Part shown: piece after piece, positions 26,049-37,336 of the stretch
How the letters are laid out: the number at the start of each line of letters is the position of its first letter
How positions within the stretch are numbered: the stretch's first letter is position 1
Assembly: GCF_000691165.1 (NCBI RefSeq)
Contig: NZ_ASJD01000001.1
Coordinates: 496,001-560,000 of the forward strand
DNA length: 64,000 bases
Reading direction: 5' to 3'
Source of the DNA: Bacillus safensis FO-36b
GTDB lineage: Bacteria; Bacillota; Bacilli; Bacillales; Bacillaceae
Notes under the pieces: generated by a model
What the model was told of the DNA's origin: nothing
The model's input: only the letters and a program-made list of their open reading frames with translations
Databases searched by the model: none
Made by a program: the position numbers and the translations under genes

Positions 26049-27398
26049 ATGATTAAAAAGCTATTAATTGCAAACAGAGGAGAAATCGCAGTTAGAATTA
26101 TCCGCGCTTGTAAAGAGCTTGGAATTGAAACTGTTGCGGTATTTTCTGAAGCGGATCGTGATGCGCTGCATGTACAAATGGCTGATGAAGCATATTGCAT
26201 CGGACCGACTGCTTCTAAAGATAGTTATTTAAATGTCACAAATATTGTCAGCGTAGCAAAATTAACAGGAACAGATGCCATCCATCCAGGATACGGCTTT
26301 TTAGCAGAAAATGCAGACTTTGCAGAGCTTTGCGAGGAATGTAATGTGATCTTTGTTGGACCAACTGCGTCAGCGATTTCCAAAATGGGAACGAAAGATG
26401 TCGCGCGAGAAACAATGAAGAATGCAGGCGTTCCGATCGTCCCTGGTTCTCAAGGAATTGTAAAAGATCTTGATGATGCTGTTTCAACAGCAGCTAGTAT
26501 TGGGTATCCTGTGATTATTAAAGCAACTGCAGGCGGAGGCGGTAAAGGAATCCGCGTGGCTCGTACAGAAGAAGAGCTTATTAACGGAGTCACCATCACG
26601 CAGCAGGAAGCGGCGCAAAACTTTGGGAACCCTGGTGTCTATTTAGAAAAGTTCATTGAAGACTTTAGACATGTGGAAATTCAAGTGCTTGCAGATCAGC
26701 ATGGCAATACGATTCATTTAGGAGAGCGTGATTGCTCGATCCAAAGAAGAATGCAAAAGCTTCTTGAAGAAACGCCATCACCAGCACTAAATGCAGACAT
26801 CCGTGAGCAAATGGGTGAAGCAGCCGTAAAAGCAGCAGAAGCTGTTGAATATACAGGTGCTGGAACAGTCGAATTCATTTATGATTATAATGAAGAGAAG
26901 TTCTACTTCATGGAAATGAATACTCGTATTCAAGTAGAGCATCCTGTGACAGAAATGGTCACAGGTGTAGACTTGATCAAAGAACAGATCAAGGTTGCAT
27001 CAGGTGAGAAGCTTTCACTTACACAAGAGGATGTCGTATATGAAGGCTGGGCGATCGAATGCCGCATCAATGCAGAGAACCCAGAGAAAAACTTCATGCC
27101 TTCAGCTGGTGAAATTAAAATGTATCTTCCGCCAGGCGGTTTAGGTGTACGAGTTGATTCTGCCGCTTATCCGGGCTATGTGATTCCGCCATATTATGAC
27201 AGCATGATTGCAAAAGTGATCACATATGGTAAGACAAGAGAAGAAGCGATTGCAAAAATGAAACGGGCGCTTCAAGAATTCGTCATTGAAGGAGTCTACA
27301 CAACGATTCCATTCCACCTTAGATTGCTCGAGCATGAAACATTTGTGAGCGGTAACTTTAATACGAAGTTTTTAGAAACATACCAAATCATGAAATAA
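26049..27398 (+). CDS. accC: Biotin carboxylase subunit of acetyl-CoA carboxylase
   Basis: A 449-residue ATP-grasp enzyme that carboxylates the biotin of AccB using bicarbonate and ATP. The order of motifs is standard: [28 protein letters not shown], the glycine-rich ATP loop [28 protein letters not shown] and [17 protein letters not shown]. It is cytoplasmic. It follows accB and precedes yqhY, and the three are often kept together in Bacillus. Confidence 0.97.
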   Translation: MIKKLLIANRGEIAVRIIRACKELGIETVAVFSEADRDALHVQMADEAYCIGPTASKDSYLNVTNIVSVAKLTGTDAIHPGYGFLAENADFAELCEECNVIFVGPTASAISKMGTKDVARETMKNAGVPIVPGSQGIVKDLDDAVSTAASIGYPVIIKATAGGGGKGIRVARTEEELINGVTITQQEAAQNFGNPGVYLEKFIEDFRHVEIQVLADQHGNTIHLGERDCSIQRRMQKLLEETPSPALNADIREQMGEAAVKAAEAVEYTGAGTVEFIYDYNEEKFYFMEMNTRIQVEHPVTEMVTGVDLIKEQIKVASGEKLSLTQEDVVYEGWAIECRINAENPEKNFMPSAGEIKMYLPPGGLGVRVDSAAYPGYVIPPYYDSMIAKVITYGKTREEAIAKMKRALQEFVIEGVYTTIPFHLRLLEHETFVSGNFNTKFLETYQIMK

Positions 27399-27423
27399 TC
27401 ACAGCTTTCGGAGGTGAATGATC

Positions 27424-27831
27424 GTGTCAGAAAACAATTTGCTTGAAATGAACCTTGATGAAGATCAATTGGGAAAAGTGCAAATTGCACCAGAAGTGAT
27501 TGAAGTCATTGCTGGGATCGCCGCTTCAGAAGTCGAAGGAATTGCCGAAATGCGTGGCAATTTCGCTGCTGATGTAGCAGAACGCTTTGGTAAGAAAAAT
27601 CACCGTAAAGGTGTAAAAGTAGATGTCTCTGATGAAGGCATCACAATCGATGTGTATTGTGTGGTTGAATTTGGCCTATCCATTCCAAAGGTATCCACTG
27701 CTGTACAAGAAAATATCCGTCAAACCCTTTTGAACATGACTGCCTTAACAATTAATGAAATTAACATTCATGTCGTTGGCATTCAATTTGATACAAAAGC
27801 ACCTGAAGCTGAAGTAGATCAAGAAATGTAA
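27424..27831 (+). CDS. yqhY: YqhY, Asp23/Gls24 family protein
   Basis: A 135-residue Asp23 (DUF322) protein with the typical core PEVIEVIAGIAASEVEGIAEMRGNF and DVYCVVEFGLSIPKV. The GTG at 27424 is preferred over ATG 27418, which would touch the GGAGGTGA ribosome site. Genetic work in B. subtilis links yqhY to control of acetyl-CoA carboxylase, in keeping with its place right after accC. It may act as an inhibitor or adaptor; that is known for B. subtilis only, not proven here. Confidence 0.9.
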   Translation: MSENNLLEMNLDEDQLGKVQIAPEVIEVIAGIAASEVEGIAEMRGNFAADVAERFGKKNHRKGVKVDVSDEGITIDVYCVVEFGLSIPKVSTAVQENIRQTLLNMTALTINEINIHVVGIQFDTKAPEAEVDQEM

Positions 27832-27846
27832 AAAAGGGTTCAAGTG

Positions 27847-27878
27847 AAACCAAGGAGGCATTGCCTCTTTGGTTTTTT
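27847..27878 (+). terminator. Terminator after yqhY
   Basis: AAACCAAGGAGGC pairs with GCCTCTTTGGTTT around ATT, with one mismatch, and is followed by a T run. It ends accB-accC-yqhY. Confidence 0.88.
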
Positions 27879-28041
27879 AAAGCCCATTTTTGAGTAATTT
27901 CCGAATATTGATAACGTCACACGTTGATTGATTCGTTTTTCGTCACAGCTCGCATGGATCTTGGTGCGACCACGGTCAAAATATGTTATGATCTCTGTAT
28001 GGCTTAACGACAAGCGGATAAAGTGGTTAAAGGAGTAAATA

Positions 28042-28437
28042 ATGAAAAGAAGAACTGCAAGAGAAAAGGCGCTACAAACATTATTTCAAATTGATGTGAG
28101 CAATATTGATCCGAAAGAGGCCATTACACATGCGCTGGATGAACAAGAATCAGATCCTTTTTTCGAGGAACTGGTTTTCGGTGTGCTTGAACAAAAGGAC
28201 AAGCTTGATGACATGATCTCACAGCATCTAGTGAATTGGAAACTCGACCGTATTGCAAACGTAGACAGAGCCATTTTAAGGCTGTCTGTGTACGAGATGG
28301 TGTATCAAGAAGACATCCCAGTTAGTGTCTCGATGAATGAAGCGATTGAACTCGCTAAATTATTCGGCGATGATAAAGCACCGAAATTTGTAAATGGTGT
28401 ACTTTCGAACATTAAAAACGACCTAAAGCAGCAATAG
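28042..28437 (+). CDS. nusB: Transcription antitermination factor NusB
   Basis: A 131-residue all-helical protein starting [19 protein letters not shown], with the conserved [23 protein letters not shown] and [21 protein letters not shown]. NusB binds boxA RNA with NusE (S10) to prevent early termination in rRNA operons. It heads a likely operon nusB-folD-xseA-xseB-ispA-dxs-yqxC, as in B. subtilis. The start lies behind AAAGGAG. Confidence 0.96.
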   Translation: MKRRTAREKALQTLFQIDVSNIDPKEAITHALDEQESDPFFEELVFGVLEQKDKLDDMISQHLVNWKLDRIANVDRAILRLSVYEMVYQEDIPVSVSMNEAIELAKLFGDDKAPKFVNGVLSNIKNDLKQQ

Positions 28438-28448
28438 GAGGATTCGAC

Positions 28449-29300
28449 ATGACAGCAACAATCATCGATGGGAAAGAAACAGCAAAAGAAAAGCGTGAAC
28501 AATTAGCAAAAGAAGTAGAAGAGCTAAAACAAAAAGGAGTCACACCTGGTCTTGCCGTTATTCTAATCGGTGATGATCCGGCTTCACTTTCTTACGTACG
28601 CGGGAAGAAAAAAGCAGCAGAAGCTATGGGCATGCACTTTCAGCTTGATCATTTAGATGCTTCTTTAACAGAAGAAGAATTGCTTCAGCTGATTGATCAG
28701 TACAATGCGAACGATCAATTCCACGGGATTCTTGTTCAACTTCCACTGCCAAAACATATTTCTGAAAAAGCCGTCATTGAACGTATTTCACCTGAGAAAG
28801 ATGTAGATGGTTTCCACCCATTAAATATCGGGAAAATGCTGCTTGGAGAAGATACATTCTTACCTTGTACACCAGCAGGCATTGTTGAATTACTGAACAA
28901 AACGGGTGTCAGTCTTTCTGGAAAAGAAGTGGTTGTTGTAGGGCGCAGCAATATTGTCGGGAAACCAGTGGGACAATTGCTGTTAAACGAAAATGCAACG
29001 GTTACTTACTGCCATTCAAGAACGGCAAATATTTCAGAACATACGTTAAAAGCGGACATTTTAGTTGTTGCCGTCGGTCGAGCAAACTTTATAAAAGCTG
29101 ACCAAATCAAAGAAGGCGCAATTGTCATCGATGTAGGAGTCAATCGTTTGGATACTGGGAAGCTTGTTGGGGATGTTGATTTTGAAGAAGCGAAAGAAAA
29201 AGCTTCTTACATCACACCAGTCCCTGGCGGAGTCGGTCCAATGACGATTACGATGCTTGCACACAATACGGTTAAATCAGCAAAACGTACATTAGCATAA
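28449..29300 (+). CDS. folD: FolD bifunctional methylene-THF dehydrogenase/cyclohydrolase
   Basis: A 283-residue enzyme interconverting 5,10-methylene-THF, methenyl-THF and 10-formyl-THF with NADP. Conserved blocks: [20 protein letters not shown] (with catalytic Lys and Tyr), [29 protein letters not shown] and [18 protein letters not shown]. Methylene-THF made by the glycine cleavage enzymes at 8377-12305 feeds this step. It starts 11 bases after nusB behind AGGAGG and ends in front of a perfect hairpin at 29309. Confidence 0.97.
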   Translation: MTATIIDGKETAKEKREQLAKEVEELKQKGVTPGLAVILIGDDPASLSYVRGKKKAAEAMGMHFQLDHLDASLTEEELLQLIDQYNANDQFHGILVQLPLPKHISEKAVIERISPEKDVDGFHPLNIGKMLLGEDTFLPCTPAGIVELLNKTGVSLSGKEVVVVGRSNIVGKPVGQLLLNENATVTYCHSRTANISEHTLKADILVVAVGRANFIKADQIKEGAIVIDVGVNRLDTGKLVGDVDFEEAKEKASYITPVPGGVGPMTITMLAHNTVKSAKRTLA

Positions 29301-29308
29301 GCTTTATC

Positions 29309-29343
29309 CATTCATCCACCTGCATGCTGCCGGTGGATGAATG
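29309..29343 (+). terminator. Hairpin between folD and xseA
   Basis: CATTCATCCACC (29309-29320) pairs perfectly with GGTGGATGAATG (29332-29343) over 12 base pairs with an 11-base loop. Five T follow after a 4-base gap. It may be a leaky terminator or an RNA-processing/stabilising stem inside the operon. Confidence 0.6.
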
Positions 29344-29370
29344 TGCGTTTTTGAAGAGGAGGAATACGTC

Positions 29371-30717
29371 ATGAGTGAAAAAGCCTTTGTGACGGTCACA
29401 GCCCTTACAAAATACATAAAAAGAAAATTTGATGTTGATCCGCATTTAGAAGATATTTGGATTAAAGGTGAGTTATCCAATGTGAAGATTCATTCAAGAG
29501 GTCATGTGTACTTCACCTTAAAAGACGAAAACGCACGCATGCAAGCTGTCATGTTTCAGCGTTCCGCAGCAAAGCTGCCTTTTTCACCAAAGAGCGGAAT
29601 GAAAGTGTTTGTACGCGGCGGGATTCAAGTATATGAACCAAGCGGCAACTATCAATTATATGCAAAAGAAATGCAGCCTGATGGTGTTGGTGCTCTTCAT
29701 CTCGCTTATGAAGAGCTGAAGAAAAAGCTGGCAAGTGAAGGCTTATTTGATGCGCGCTATAAAAAATCAATTCCTGAATATCCAGAGGTTGTTGGTGTCA
29801 TTACATCACCAACAGGAGCGGCTGTTCGAGATGTCATCACAACGATTAACCGGCGCTATCAGCAGGCGAAAATCATTGTGCTTCCGGCGCTTGTTCAAGG
29901 TGAAAATGCCATTCGTTCAATCGTAGAGCGGATCAAGGAAGCAAATGAAAAACAGCTCTGTGATGTCTTGATTGTCGGAAGAGGAGGCGGTTCGATCGAA
30001 GAACTTTGGGCCTTTAATGAAGAAGCTGTCGCAAGAGCGATCTTCGCATCAGACATTCCAATCATTTCTGCAGTAGGGCACGAAACGGACTTTACGATCA
30101 GTGATTTCACTGCAGACATGAGAGCACCCACACCAACAGGAGCAGCCGAGCTCGCTGTTCCAAGTACAGCCGATTTAATAGAACGAATCAAATCCATCGA
30201 TATTCGGCTTACAAGGGCCGTAAAGAATCGAACTTCACAAGCGAAAGACCGTCTTGTGGCGCTGCAATCCTCTTATGCCTTCCGTTTTCCAAAACGATTG
30301 CAGGAGCAAAAAGAGCAGCAATTCGATTTGGTATTTGACCGTTTTCAAAAACAGCTGACGAGACAAATTGAACAAAAACGCAATCAACTAGACCGCCAGA
30401 CATACAGGCTGAAGCCGCTTCATCCAAAAGAGCAGCTGCTTCAGGCGAAAAAACGCCACGCCAATGAAACAGAACAGCTCATCCGCAGCATGAATGTGCA
30501 AATGAAAACAATTCATTCGCAGTTCCAATCTGTTCTTGGTAAACTAAATGCATTAAATCCACTTCAAGTGATGGAAAGAGGCTACAGTTTAGCTTATAAA
30601 GACGATGAACTGATTAAAAGTGTAAACCAAGTCGATACGAAAGATCAGCTGGCTATCACCATGAAGGATGGACGTCTGATTTGTGAGGTTATTGAGAAGG
30701 AGGGGCAATCATCATGA
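29371..30717 (+). CDS. xseA: Exodeoxyribonuclease VII large subunit
   Basis: A 448-residue catalytic subunit of ExoVII, which degrades single-stranded DNA to short oligonucleotides. The N-terminal OB-fold (residues 1-100, with [24 protein letters not shown]) precedes the catalytic domain ([59 protein letters not shown]) and a long coiled coil (residues 260-400). The ATG at 29371 with AGAGGAGG is used; an in-frame ATG at 29341 lies within the hairpin. It overlaps xseB by 4 bases. Confidence 0.96.
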   Translation: MSEKAFVTVTALTKYIKRKFDVDPHLEDIWIKGELSNVKIHSRGHVYFTLKDENARMQAVMFQRSAAKLPFSPKSGMKVFVRGGIQVYEPSGNYQLYAKEMQPDGVGALHLAYEELKKKLASEGLFDARYKKSIPEYPEVVGVITSPTGAAVRDVITTINRRYQQAKIIVLPALVQGENAIRSIVERIKEANEKQLCDVLIVGRGGGSIEELWAFNEEAVARAIFASDIPIISAVGHETDFTISDFTADMRAPTPTGAAELAVPSTADLIERIKSIDIRLTRAVKNRTSQAKDRLVALQSSYAFRFPKRLQEQKEQQFDLVFDRFQKQLTRQIEQKRNQLDRQTYRLKPLHPKEQLLQAKKRHANETEQLIRSMNVQMKTIHSQFQSVLGKLNALNPLQVMERGYSLAYKDDELIKSVNQVDTKDQLAITMKDGRLICEVIEKEGQSS

Positions 30718-30974
30718 CAGAATCAAATAAACAAAAAGAAGAACAAATGACATTTGAAGAAGCGATGAAAGGTCTTGAGGAGATCGTTGGAAAGCTCGAA
30801 GAAGGAGATGTACCACTTGAGCAAGCCATTCATTATTTTCAAGAAGGCATGACACTTTCAAAGCTTTGTCATGAAAAATTACAGCACGTTGAAAAGCAGA
30901 TGGATTTCATTTTAAAAGAGGACGGTGAGCTGGCTCCTTTCTCGGTGAAGGAGGCAGATGCTGGTGACAAGTAA
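30714..30974 (+). CDS. xseB: Exodeoxyribonuclease VII small subunit
   Basis: An 86-residue helical protein with the family core [35 protein letters not shown]. Several copies bind the XseA coiled coil. The start overlaps the xseA stop (ATGA) and the end overlaps ispA by 11 bases, a sign of coupling across all three genes. Confidence 0.95.
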   Translation: MTESNKQKEEQMTFEEAMKGLEEIVGKLEEGDVPLEQAIHYFQEGMTLSKLCHEKLQHVEKQMDFILKEDGELAPFSVKEADAGDK

Positions 30975-31854
30975 TTTGCAGGATTTTTTAACAACACGAA
31001 AACAGGCCATTGAAGGGTATTTATTTACATATGTTCAGGAATTGAAGATTCCAGAAGAACTAAAATCTTCAATGCTTTACTCTCTTGAAGCTGGAGGGAA
31101 AAGACTTCGCCCTGTTCTCGTTCTTGCTTTATTACATGCCTACGGAAAAAACGAAGAAGATGGCATACCGGTTGGCTGTGCTGTAGAAATGATTCATACG
31201 TATTCATTGATACATGACGACCTGCCTTGCATGGACGATGATGACCTTCGCAGAGGAAAGCCGACCAACCATAAAGTATACGGGGAAGCAACCGCGGTTC
31301 TCGCTGGTGATGCACTTTTAACGGAAAGCTTCCGCCTGATTACATCGCAGCTATCTAGCAGCGTCTCTCCTGACCAAAAGCTCAGAATCGTAGATGAGCT
31401 TGTGAGGTCAGCAGGTGCACTAGGAATGGTTGGCGGTCAATTTGATGACATGGAAGCAGAGCAAAAGCAAGTCCCGATTGCTGAACTAGAATCCATTCAT
31501 GCCCGGAAAACAGGAAAGCTTCTCACATTCAGCGTCACAGCAGGTGCAATGCTGGCAGGAGCATCAGATGACGATATCGAAAAACTAAGAGAGTTCAGCT
31601 ATCATATTGGCATTGCTTTTCAAATCCGTGATGACATTTTAGACCTCGAAGGTAGCGAAGAAAAAATAGGAAAACGGGTCGGCTCTGATACAGCGAATGA
31701 AAAGTCGACATATCCTTCTTTATTAACGCTTTCAGGAGCAAAAGAAAAGCTGCACGAGCACATCACACGTGCAAAAGAAATTGTCTCAAATCTTGAATTA
31801 GAGCAGCAATTGCTGCATGAGTTATGTGATCTGATCGCCTCAAGAGATCATTAA
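30964..31854 (+). CDS. ispA: Farnesyl diphosphate synthase
   Basis: A 296-residue prenyl chain elongation enzyme making FPP from DMAPP/GPP and IPP. The first Asp-rich motif is [19 protein letters not shown] and the second is [12 protein letters not shown]. The GTG at 30964 is chosen because it is 9 bases after AAGGAGG; the ATG at 30958 is too close, and 296 residues equals the B. subtilis length. It lies before dxs, so precursor synthesis and chain elongation are encoded together. Confidence 0.94.
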   Translation: MTSNLQDFLTTRKQAIEGYLFTYVQELKIPEELKSSMLYSLEAGGKRLRPVLVLALLHAYGKNEEDGIPVGCAVEMIHTYSLIHDDLPCMDDDDLRRGKPTNHKVYGEATAVLAGDALLTESFRLITSQLSSSVSPDQKLRIVDELVRSAGALGMVGGQFDDMEAEQKQVPIAELESIHARKTGKLLTFSVTAGAMLAGASDDDIEKLREFSYHIGIAFQIRDDILDLEGSEEKIGKRVGSDTANEKSTYPSLLTLSGAKEKLHEHITRAKEIVSNLELEQQLLHELCDLIASRDH

Positions 31855-32004
31855 AAACAGCCTAGATTTGAGGGTCTTCGAGCAATTGTGGTAAACTGTA
31901 AACAGTTTATCATGATGAGACAACTCTTATTCCCGCTTGGTTTTCATAGGAATAAGGCATTATATATGTAGATAGAAATTTTGTTGAAAGCGAGTTGATC
32001 CTGA
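31855..32004 (+). promoter_or_regulatory. Structured leader region upstream of dxs
   Basis: This 150-base gap holds three inverted repeats: TAAACTG-TAAA-CAGTTTA at 31892-31909; CTTATTCC/GGAATAAG at 31926-31956; and GATCC-TGATT-GGATC at 31997-32011, which covers the TTG start of dxs. No T tract follows any stem, so these are not simple terminators. An operator or translational control element is possible; nothing known to me matches. Confidence 0.45.
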
Positions 32005-33906
32005 TTGGATCTTTTATCAATAAAAAATCCAACGTTTCTAAAAGGAATGTCAAATGCAGAATTAGAGGAGCTTAGTGCTGACATTCGCATGTTTTTAATT
32101 GAGTCCTTGGCTAACTCTGGCGGGCATATCGGTCCGAACCTGGGTGTCGTTGAACTCACGGTTGCCCTTCATAAAGTATTTGACAGCCCGAAAGACAAAT
32201 TCCTTTGGGATGTTGGACATCAGTCTTATGTTCACAAGCTGTTAACTGGAAGAGGGGCGGAGTTTGATACACTTCGTCAATATAAAGGACTTTGCGGTTT
32301 TCCTAAACGAAATGAAAGTGAGCATGATGTTTGGGAAACAGGCCACAGCTCAACCTCATTATCTGGCGCGATGGGAATGGCGGCCGCGCGGGATATTAAA
32401 GGGACAGATGAATATATCCTGCCGATTATCGGAGACGGTGCATTAACCGGAGGTATGGCTCTTGAAGCTCTGAATCATATCGGTGATGAAAAGAAAGATA
32501 TGATCGTCATCTTAAACGATAATGAAATGAGTATTGCACCAAACGTCGGTGCAATTCACACCATGCTTGGCAGACTGCGAACAGCAGGCAAGTACCAATG
32601 GGTAAAGGACGAGCTCGAATATTTATTCAAGCGGATCCCAGCTGTTGGCGGAAAGCTTGCTGCTACAGCAGAGCGTATTAAAGACAGCCTCAAGTATTTA
32701 CTAGTGTCTGGCATGTTTTTTGAGGAAATGGGATTCACATACTTAGGTCCTGTTGATGGACATTCTTATGAAGATCTTTTTGAAAACCTTGAATATGCAA
32801 AGAAAACAAAAGGTCCTGTTCTGCTGCATGTCATCACGAAAAAAGGAAAAGGCTATCAGCCGGCAGAATCCGATAAAATTGGGACATGGCACGGCACAGG
32901 TCCATACAAAATTGATACAGGTGATTTTGTAAAACCAGCAGCTGCTGCACCGTCATGGAGTGGTCTTGTCAGTGAAACAGTCAGAAAGCTGGCGCGGAAA
33001 GATGAGCGAATTGTGGCCATCACGCCTGCGATGCCTGTTGGCTCAAAACTTGAAGGCTTTGCAAAGGAATTTCCTGAGCGAATGTTTGATGTAGGGATCG
33101 CTGAGCAGCATGCAGCCACAATGGCAGCTGGGCTTGCGACGCAGGATATGAAGCCATTTTTAGCGATTTATTCAACGTTCCTGCAAAGAGCTTATGATCA
33201 AGTGCTGCATGATATTTGCCGCCAAAACCTCAATGTTTTTATCGGAATTGACCGTGCGGGTCTTGTCGGTGCTGATGGAGAAACGCATCAAGGTGTGTTT
33301 GATATTGCCTTCATGCGTCATATGCCGAATATGGTGCTCATGATGCCGAAGGATGAAAATGAAGGCCAGCACATGGTCAATACAGCCATTCAGTATGATG
33401 ACGGTCCAATTGCCATGCGTTTCCCGCGCGGAAATGGGCTTGGTGTGAAAATGGATGAACAGCTCAAAACCATTCCGATTGGATCTTGGGAGGTTCTTCG
33501 CCCAGGGAAGGATGCCGTCATCTTAACATTCGGTACGACGATTAAAATGGCGCTGCAAGCAGCTGAGGAACTTCAAAAAGAAGGGAAATCAATTCGTGTC
33601 GTCAACGCTCGGTTTATTAAACCGCTTGATGAAGCGATGCTAAACGACATTCTTTCTGAAGGGATTCCGATTTTAACGATTGAAGAAGCTGTGCTCCAAG
33701 GCGGGTTTGGCAGCAGCGTATTAGAATATCTACACGACAAGAAAGCATCACATATCAAAGTAGAACGCATGGGTATCCCAGATCAATTTATTGAGCATGG
33801 AAGTGTTGATGCCCTGCTTGAAGAAATTGGACTGACGAAAGCACATGTTGCTGAGACTTTACGTGACCTGCTTCCAGCAGCACCAAGAAAAGGAATTGGA
33901 TCATGA
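32005..33906 (+). CDS. dxs: 1-deoxy-D-xylulose-5-phosphate synthase
   Basis: A 633-residue thiamine diphosphate enzyme joining pyruvate and glyceraldehyde 3-phosphate, the first and rate-limiting step of the MEP isoprenoid pathway. The TPP-binding region is [40 protein letters not shown], seen in two adjacent blocks; [13 protein letters not shown] carries the catalytic Glu. The TTG start gives MDLLSIKNP, as in the B. subtilis protein. The ribosome site is weak and the start codon sits in a hairpin, so translation may be limited. Confidence 0.96.
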   Translation: MDLLSIKNPTFLKGMSNAELEELSADIRMFLIESLANSGGHIGPNLGVVELTVALHKVFDSPKDKFLWDVGHQSYVHKLLTGRGAEFDTLRQYKGLCGFPKRNESEHDVWETGHSSTSLSGAMGMAAARDIKGTDEYILPIIGDGALTGGMALEALNHIGDEKKDMIVILNDNEMSIAPNVGAIHTMLGRLRTAGKYQWVKDELEYLFKRIPAVGGKLAATAERIKDSLKYLLVSGMFFEEMGFTYLGPVDGHSYEDLFENLEYAKKTKGPVLLHVITKKGKGYQPAESDKIGTWHGTGPYKIDTGDFVKPAAAAPSWSGLVSETVRKLARKDERIVAITPAMPVGSKLEGFAKEFPERMFDVGIAEQHAATMAAGLATQDMKPFLAIYSTFLQRAYDQVLHDICRQNLNVFIGIDRAGLVGADGETHQGVFDIAFMRHMPNMVLMMPKDENEGQHMVNTAIQYDDGPIAMRFPRGNGLGVKMDEQLKTIPIGSWEVLRPGKDAVILTFGTTIKMALQAAEELQKEGKSIRVVNARFIKPLDEAMLNDILSEGIPILTIEEAVLQGGFGSSVLEYLHDKKASHIKVERMGIPDQFIEHGSVDALLEEIGLTKAHVAETLRDLLPAAPRKGIGS

Positions 33907-34757
33907 CATCAAAGAAAGAACGACTTGACGTTTTATTAGTCGAACAAGGACTAATGGAAACAAGAGAGAAAGCAAAGCGTGCCATCATGGCAGGGATCGT
34001 TTACTCAAATGAAAACCGTTTGGATAAACCAGGAGAGAAAATTGCTCGTGATACGCCGCTTACAGTGAAGGGGAACCCTCTCAAATACGTAAGCCGCGGC
34101 GGGTTAAAACTTGAAAAAGCGCTAAAAGAATTTGATCTGACAGTTGAAGGGAAATTGCTGATTGATATTGGCTCATCAACAGGCGGATTTACAGATTGTG
34201 CTCTTCAAAATGGAGCAGTCAAATCATATGCTGTAGACGTTGGCTACAATCAGCTTGCGTGGAAATTAAGGCAGGATGACAGGGTCATCGTCATGGAGCG
34301 CACCAATTTCCGCCATTCCGTCCCAGCTGATTTTACTGAAGGGTTGCCAGAAGTGGCATCGATTGATGTATCTTTTATCTCACTCAAACTCATTCTGCCG
34401 GCTTTAAAGCATATTCTTGTGCCGGGTGGTGACTGTATTGCGCTCGTCAAGCCTCAATTTGAAGCAGGCAGAGAGCTTGTTGGGAAAAAAGGCATCGTGC
34501 GTGAGCCCTCTGTCCACCTTGGTGTACTAGAAGAGATGAATCAATTTGCTGCAAAAGAAGGTTATGATGTAAAGGATGTATCATTTTCGCCTATCACTGG
34601 TGGAGATGGAAATATTGAATTTCTGCTTCATTTAGTGCTTCATCCTGATCAAGAAGAAAATGCGGCACTTCCTGCTTCACAACTTGAGAAGGTCGTGAAG
34701 GAAGCCCATTCTGTTTTGAAAGAAAAGAAAAACAGCCCTGAGCCGGCTGACACATGA
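33903..34757 (+). CDS. yqxC: YqxC, TlyA-family RNA methyltransferase-like protein
   Basis: A 284-residue protein with an N-terminal S4 RNA-binding domain (residues 5-65: [23 protein letters not shown]) and a FtsJ-like SAM methyltransferase domain ([21 protein letters not shown], with the AdoMet loop; [10 protein letters not shown]). TlyA proteins methylate 2'-OH groups of rRNA in mycobacteria; whether YqxC does so is not certain. It overlaps dxs by 4 bases and ends the operon. Confidence 0.9.
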   Translation: MTSKKERLDVLLVEQGLMETREKAKRAIMAGIVYSNENRLDKPGEKIARDTPLTVKGNPLKYVSRGGLKLEKALKEFDLTVEGKLLIDIGSSTGGFTDCALQNGAVKSYAVDVGYNQLAWKLRQDDRVIVMERTNFRHSVPADFTEGLPEVASIDVSFISLKLILPALKHILVPGGDCIALVKPQFEAGRELVGKKGIVREPSVHLGVLEEMNQFAAKEGYDVKDVSFSPITGGDGNIEFLLHLVLHPDQEENAALPASQLEKVVKEAHSVLKEKKNSPEPADT

Positions 34758-34769
34758 AATCATTGAAAC

Positions 34770-34803
34770 AAAAGGAATAATAGCTCGCTATTATTCCTTT
34801 TTA
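34770..34803 (+). terminator. Terminator after yqxC
   Basis: AAAGGAATAATAGC pairs with GCTATTATTCCTTT around a 2-base loop (about 4 after fraying) and runs into TTTTT. Confidence 0.9.
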
Positions 34804-34920
34804 CATGGTCAAAAGACAAGAATTGGCCGTATCTCACGTAATGCTTGTTTTTTGAACTGTGCATCATATAACATAGAACGTAAAGACAAACTGAGAATGA
34901 AACGCCTAGGGGGGTCAAAT

Positions 34921-35370
34921 ATGAATAAAGGTCAAAGGCATATTAAAATTAGAGAAATCATTGCAAGCCAAGAAATCGAAACACAAGATGAATTGGTCGA
35001 TATTTTGAAAGCCGATGGATATAACATCACACAAGCGACCGTTTCTAGAGATATTAAAGAATTACATTTAGTGAAAGTTCCGACAAACAATGGAACATAT
35101 AAATACAGTCTTCCTGCGGATCAGCGGTTTAATCCGCTGTCAAAGCTGAAGCGGTCCCTAATGGATGCATTTATTAAAATGGATGCTGCCAGTCATTTAA
35201 TTGTTCTTAAAACAATGCCGGGTAATGCTCAGGCGATTGGTGCTTTAATGGATAATTTAGATTGGGAAGAAATTATGGGAACGATTTGCGGGGATGATAC
35301 CATTTTAATCATTTGCCGCACCCCAGATGATACAGAGACAGTTTCGAGCAAAATTTTAGAGCTTCTATAA
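34921..35370 (+). CDS. ahrC: AhrC/ArgR arginine repressor-activator
   Basis: A 149-residue ArgR. The winged-helix DNA-binding domain covers residues 1-70 ([32 protein letters not shown]) and the hexamerisation/arginine-binding domain residues 80-149 ([26 protein letters not shown]). The ATG at 34921 lies behind AGGGGGG and gives the family length; an in-frame ATG at 34852 adds an unrelated stretch. It represses arginine synthesis and controls arginine use. A perfect ARG box lies before artP at 54728. In B. subtilis ahrC is followed by recN, as here. Confidence 0.95.
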   Translation: MNKGQRHIKIREIIASQEIETQDELVDILKADGYNITQATVSRDIKELHLVKVPTNNGTYKYSLPADQRFNPLSKLKRSLMDAFIKMDAASHLIVLKTMPGNAQAIGALMDNLDWEEIMGTICGDDTILIICRTPDDTETVSSKILELL

Positions 35371-35403
35371 AGAATCAGGTTTACTAAAAGAGGTGTCAAA
35401 TGA

Positions 35404-37137
35404 GTGTTAGCAGAACTAACCATTAAAAACTTTGCAATCATTGAAGAGTTAACGGTTTCATTTGAAAAAGGACTAACGGTTCTAACGGGGGAAACAGGTG
35501 CCGGAAAATCCATCATGATTGACGCTGTCTCACTTCTCGTGGGAGGAAGAGGTTCCTCTGAATTTGTCCGCTACGGTGAAAAAAAAGCAGAGCTGGAAGG
35601 GCTTTTTCTTGTACCAGCCGATCATCCTGTATTTGCTCTATGCGAAGAGCAGGGAATTGACGCATCAGATGAAATGATGATTCTCCGCCGTGATATTAAC
35701 AACAGCGGGAAAAGCATTTGCCGGATTAATGGAAAGCTTGTCACCATCTCACTTTTACGGGAAGTAGGACGGCTTTTGCTTGATATACATGGACAGCACG
35801 ATAACCAGCTGCTCATGGAAGATGAAAATCATCTGCATTTGCTCGATCAATTTGGAGCAGAAGAAATTGCACCGGCTCTCTTGCAGTATCAAGAAGCATA
35901 TGATCAATATATGAAGACGGCTCAAAAGCTCAGGCAGCTGTCTGAGAATGAGCAGGAAATGGTGCACCGCTTAGATTTACTGCAATTTCAGCTAGAGGAG
36001 ATTGAGGCGGCACAATTAGAGCCGGGGGAAGATGAGAGGCTTCAGGAAGAGCGACATCAAATCAGCAACTACGAAAAAATCTATTCTTCACTCCAAAACG
36101 CGTACAACGCTTTGCGTAATGAGCAAGGAGGACTAGATTGGGTTGGTATGTCCTCAAGCGAGCTTGAGCAGGTGTCTGAAATCAACGATGATTTGAAAAA
36201 GTTATCTGAACAAGTGTCGAACTCCTACTACTTATTAGAGGATTCAACTTTCCAAATGCGAAGCATGCTGGATCAATTAGAATTTGATCCGGCTCGTCTT
36301 GATTTTATTGAGTCCAGGCTGAATGAAATGAAGCAGTTAAAACGAAAATACGGCACAACCGTTGAGGAAATTTTGGAGTATGCGGCGAAGATTGAAGAAG
36401 AAATAGATCAAATCCAAAATCGAGACAGCCATTTGCAGACGCTCAAAAATAAATTAGATGCGATGAGCCGTGATGCTCTGCTGGAAGCACTTAACGTTTC
36501 GGAGCTGCGTAAAAAATGGGCCAAAAAGCTAGCAAAGCAAATTCAAACAGAGCTCAAGGATTTGTATATGGAGAAGTCATCATTTGACACAGCTTTTTCT
36601 GTTCGATATGCGCCATTTGGCAGCACTGATTGTCCGCTATTAGACGGAAAACCTGTCCAGCTCGGGAAAAATGGAATCGACCAAGCACAATTTGTCATTT
36701 CTACAAATACAGGCGAACCGATGAAATCTTTATCGAAAGTAGCCTCAGGTGGAGAAATTTCACGTGTCATGCTCGCTGTGAAGAGTATTTTCTCAGCTAA
36801 ACAAGACGTCACATCCATTATTTTCGATGAAGTTGATACAGGTGTCAGCGGCAGAGTGGCACAAGCCATTGCTGAGAAAATTTACAAAGTTGCGTCTGGA
36901 TCACAAGTGCTCTGTATTACACACCTGCCTCAAGTAGCCGCAATGGCTGACACGCATCTCTTCATTTCTAAACGCTCGAAAGCGGGCAGAACACTGACGA
37001 GTGTCAAACCATTAAGTCATGAAGAAAAAGTGAGTGAAATTGGCCGGATGATTGCCGGTGTGGAAGTGACTGAGCTGACAAAACAGCACGCAAAAGAACT
37101 ATTGCACCAAGCAAATGATGTCAAAACAACAGGGTAG
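35404..37137 (+). CDS. recN: RecN, SMC-like DNA repair protein
   Basis: A 577-residue double-strand break repair ATPase. Walker A is VLTGETGAGKSIMIDA (near residue 30), the signature LSKVASGGEISRVMLA and Walker B SIIFDEVDTGVSGRVA are near residues 445-485, and a coiled coil fills residues 155-370. The GTG start at 35404 follows AAGAGGTG and gives MLAELTIKNFAIIEEL. RecN is an early responder at breaks and brings DNA ends together. It follows ahrC by 33 bases. Confidence 0.96.
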   Translation: MLAELTIKNFAIIEELTVSFEKGLTVLTGETGAGKSIMIDAVSLLVGGRGSSEFVRYGEKKAELEGLFLVPADHPVFALCEEQGIDASDEMMILRRDINNSGKSICRINGKLVTISLLREVGRLLLDIHGQHDNQLLMEDENHLHLLDQFGAEEIAPALLQYQEAYDQYMKTAQKLRQLSENEQEMVHRLDLLQFQLEEIEAAQLEPGEDERLQEERHQISNYEKIYSSLQNAYNALRNEQGGLDWVGMSSSELEQVSEINDDLKKLSEQVSNSYYLLEDSTFQMRSMLDQLEFDPARLDFIESRLNEMKQLKRKYGTTVEEILEYAAKIEEEIDQIQNRDSHLQTLKNKLDAMSRDALLEALNVSELRKKWAKKLAKQIQTELKDLYMEKSSFDTAFSVRYAPFGSTDCPLLDGKPVQLGKNGIDQAQFVISTNTGEPMKSLSKVASGGEISRVMLAVKSIFSAKQDVTSIIFDEVDTGVSGRVAQAIAEKIYKVASGSQVLCITHLPQVAAMADTHLFISKRSKAGRTLTSVKPLSHEEKVSEIGRMIAGVEVTELTKQHAKELLHQANDVKTTG

Positions 37138-37161
37138 CTGAATCATCAGCTGCCTTTTTTT
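37133..37161 (+). terminator. Terminator after recN
   Basis: GGTAGCTGA pairs with TCAGCTGCC (one G-T pair) around ATCA and is followed by seven T. The left arm includes the recN stop codon. Confidence 0.88.
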
Positions 37162-37336
37162 ATGTTGTGTAAAAGCCGGCGTATATACCCATAAAATCGT
37201 CTTTTTCTTTTATCAATTTATCCAATCATTTTCTAAAGCTGCCGGTTATAAATCCTCTCGAAGAAGGCAAAAGTAAAGATGTAGCCAAAACATGAGTGTT
37301 CTGGTGTGGGTAAGGAGCGAGGAGAGTGAAAAATGA

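Noticed and set aside
37162..37336. SigF/SigG promoter search upstream of spoIVB
   Set aside because: A forespore promoter is expected from B. subtilis, but I could not find a pair of elements matching the consensus with confidence.
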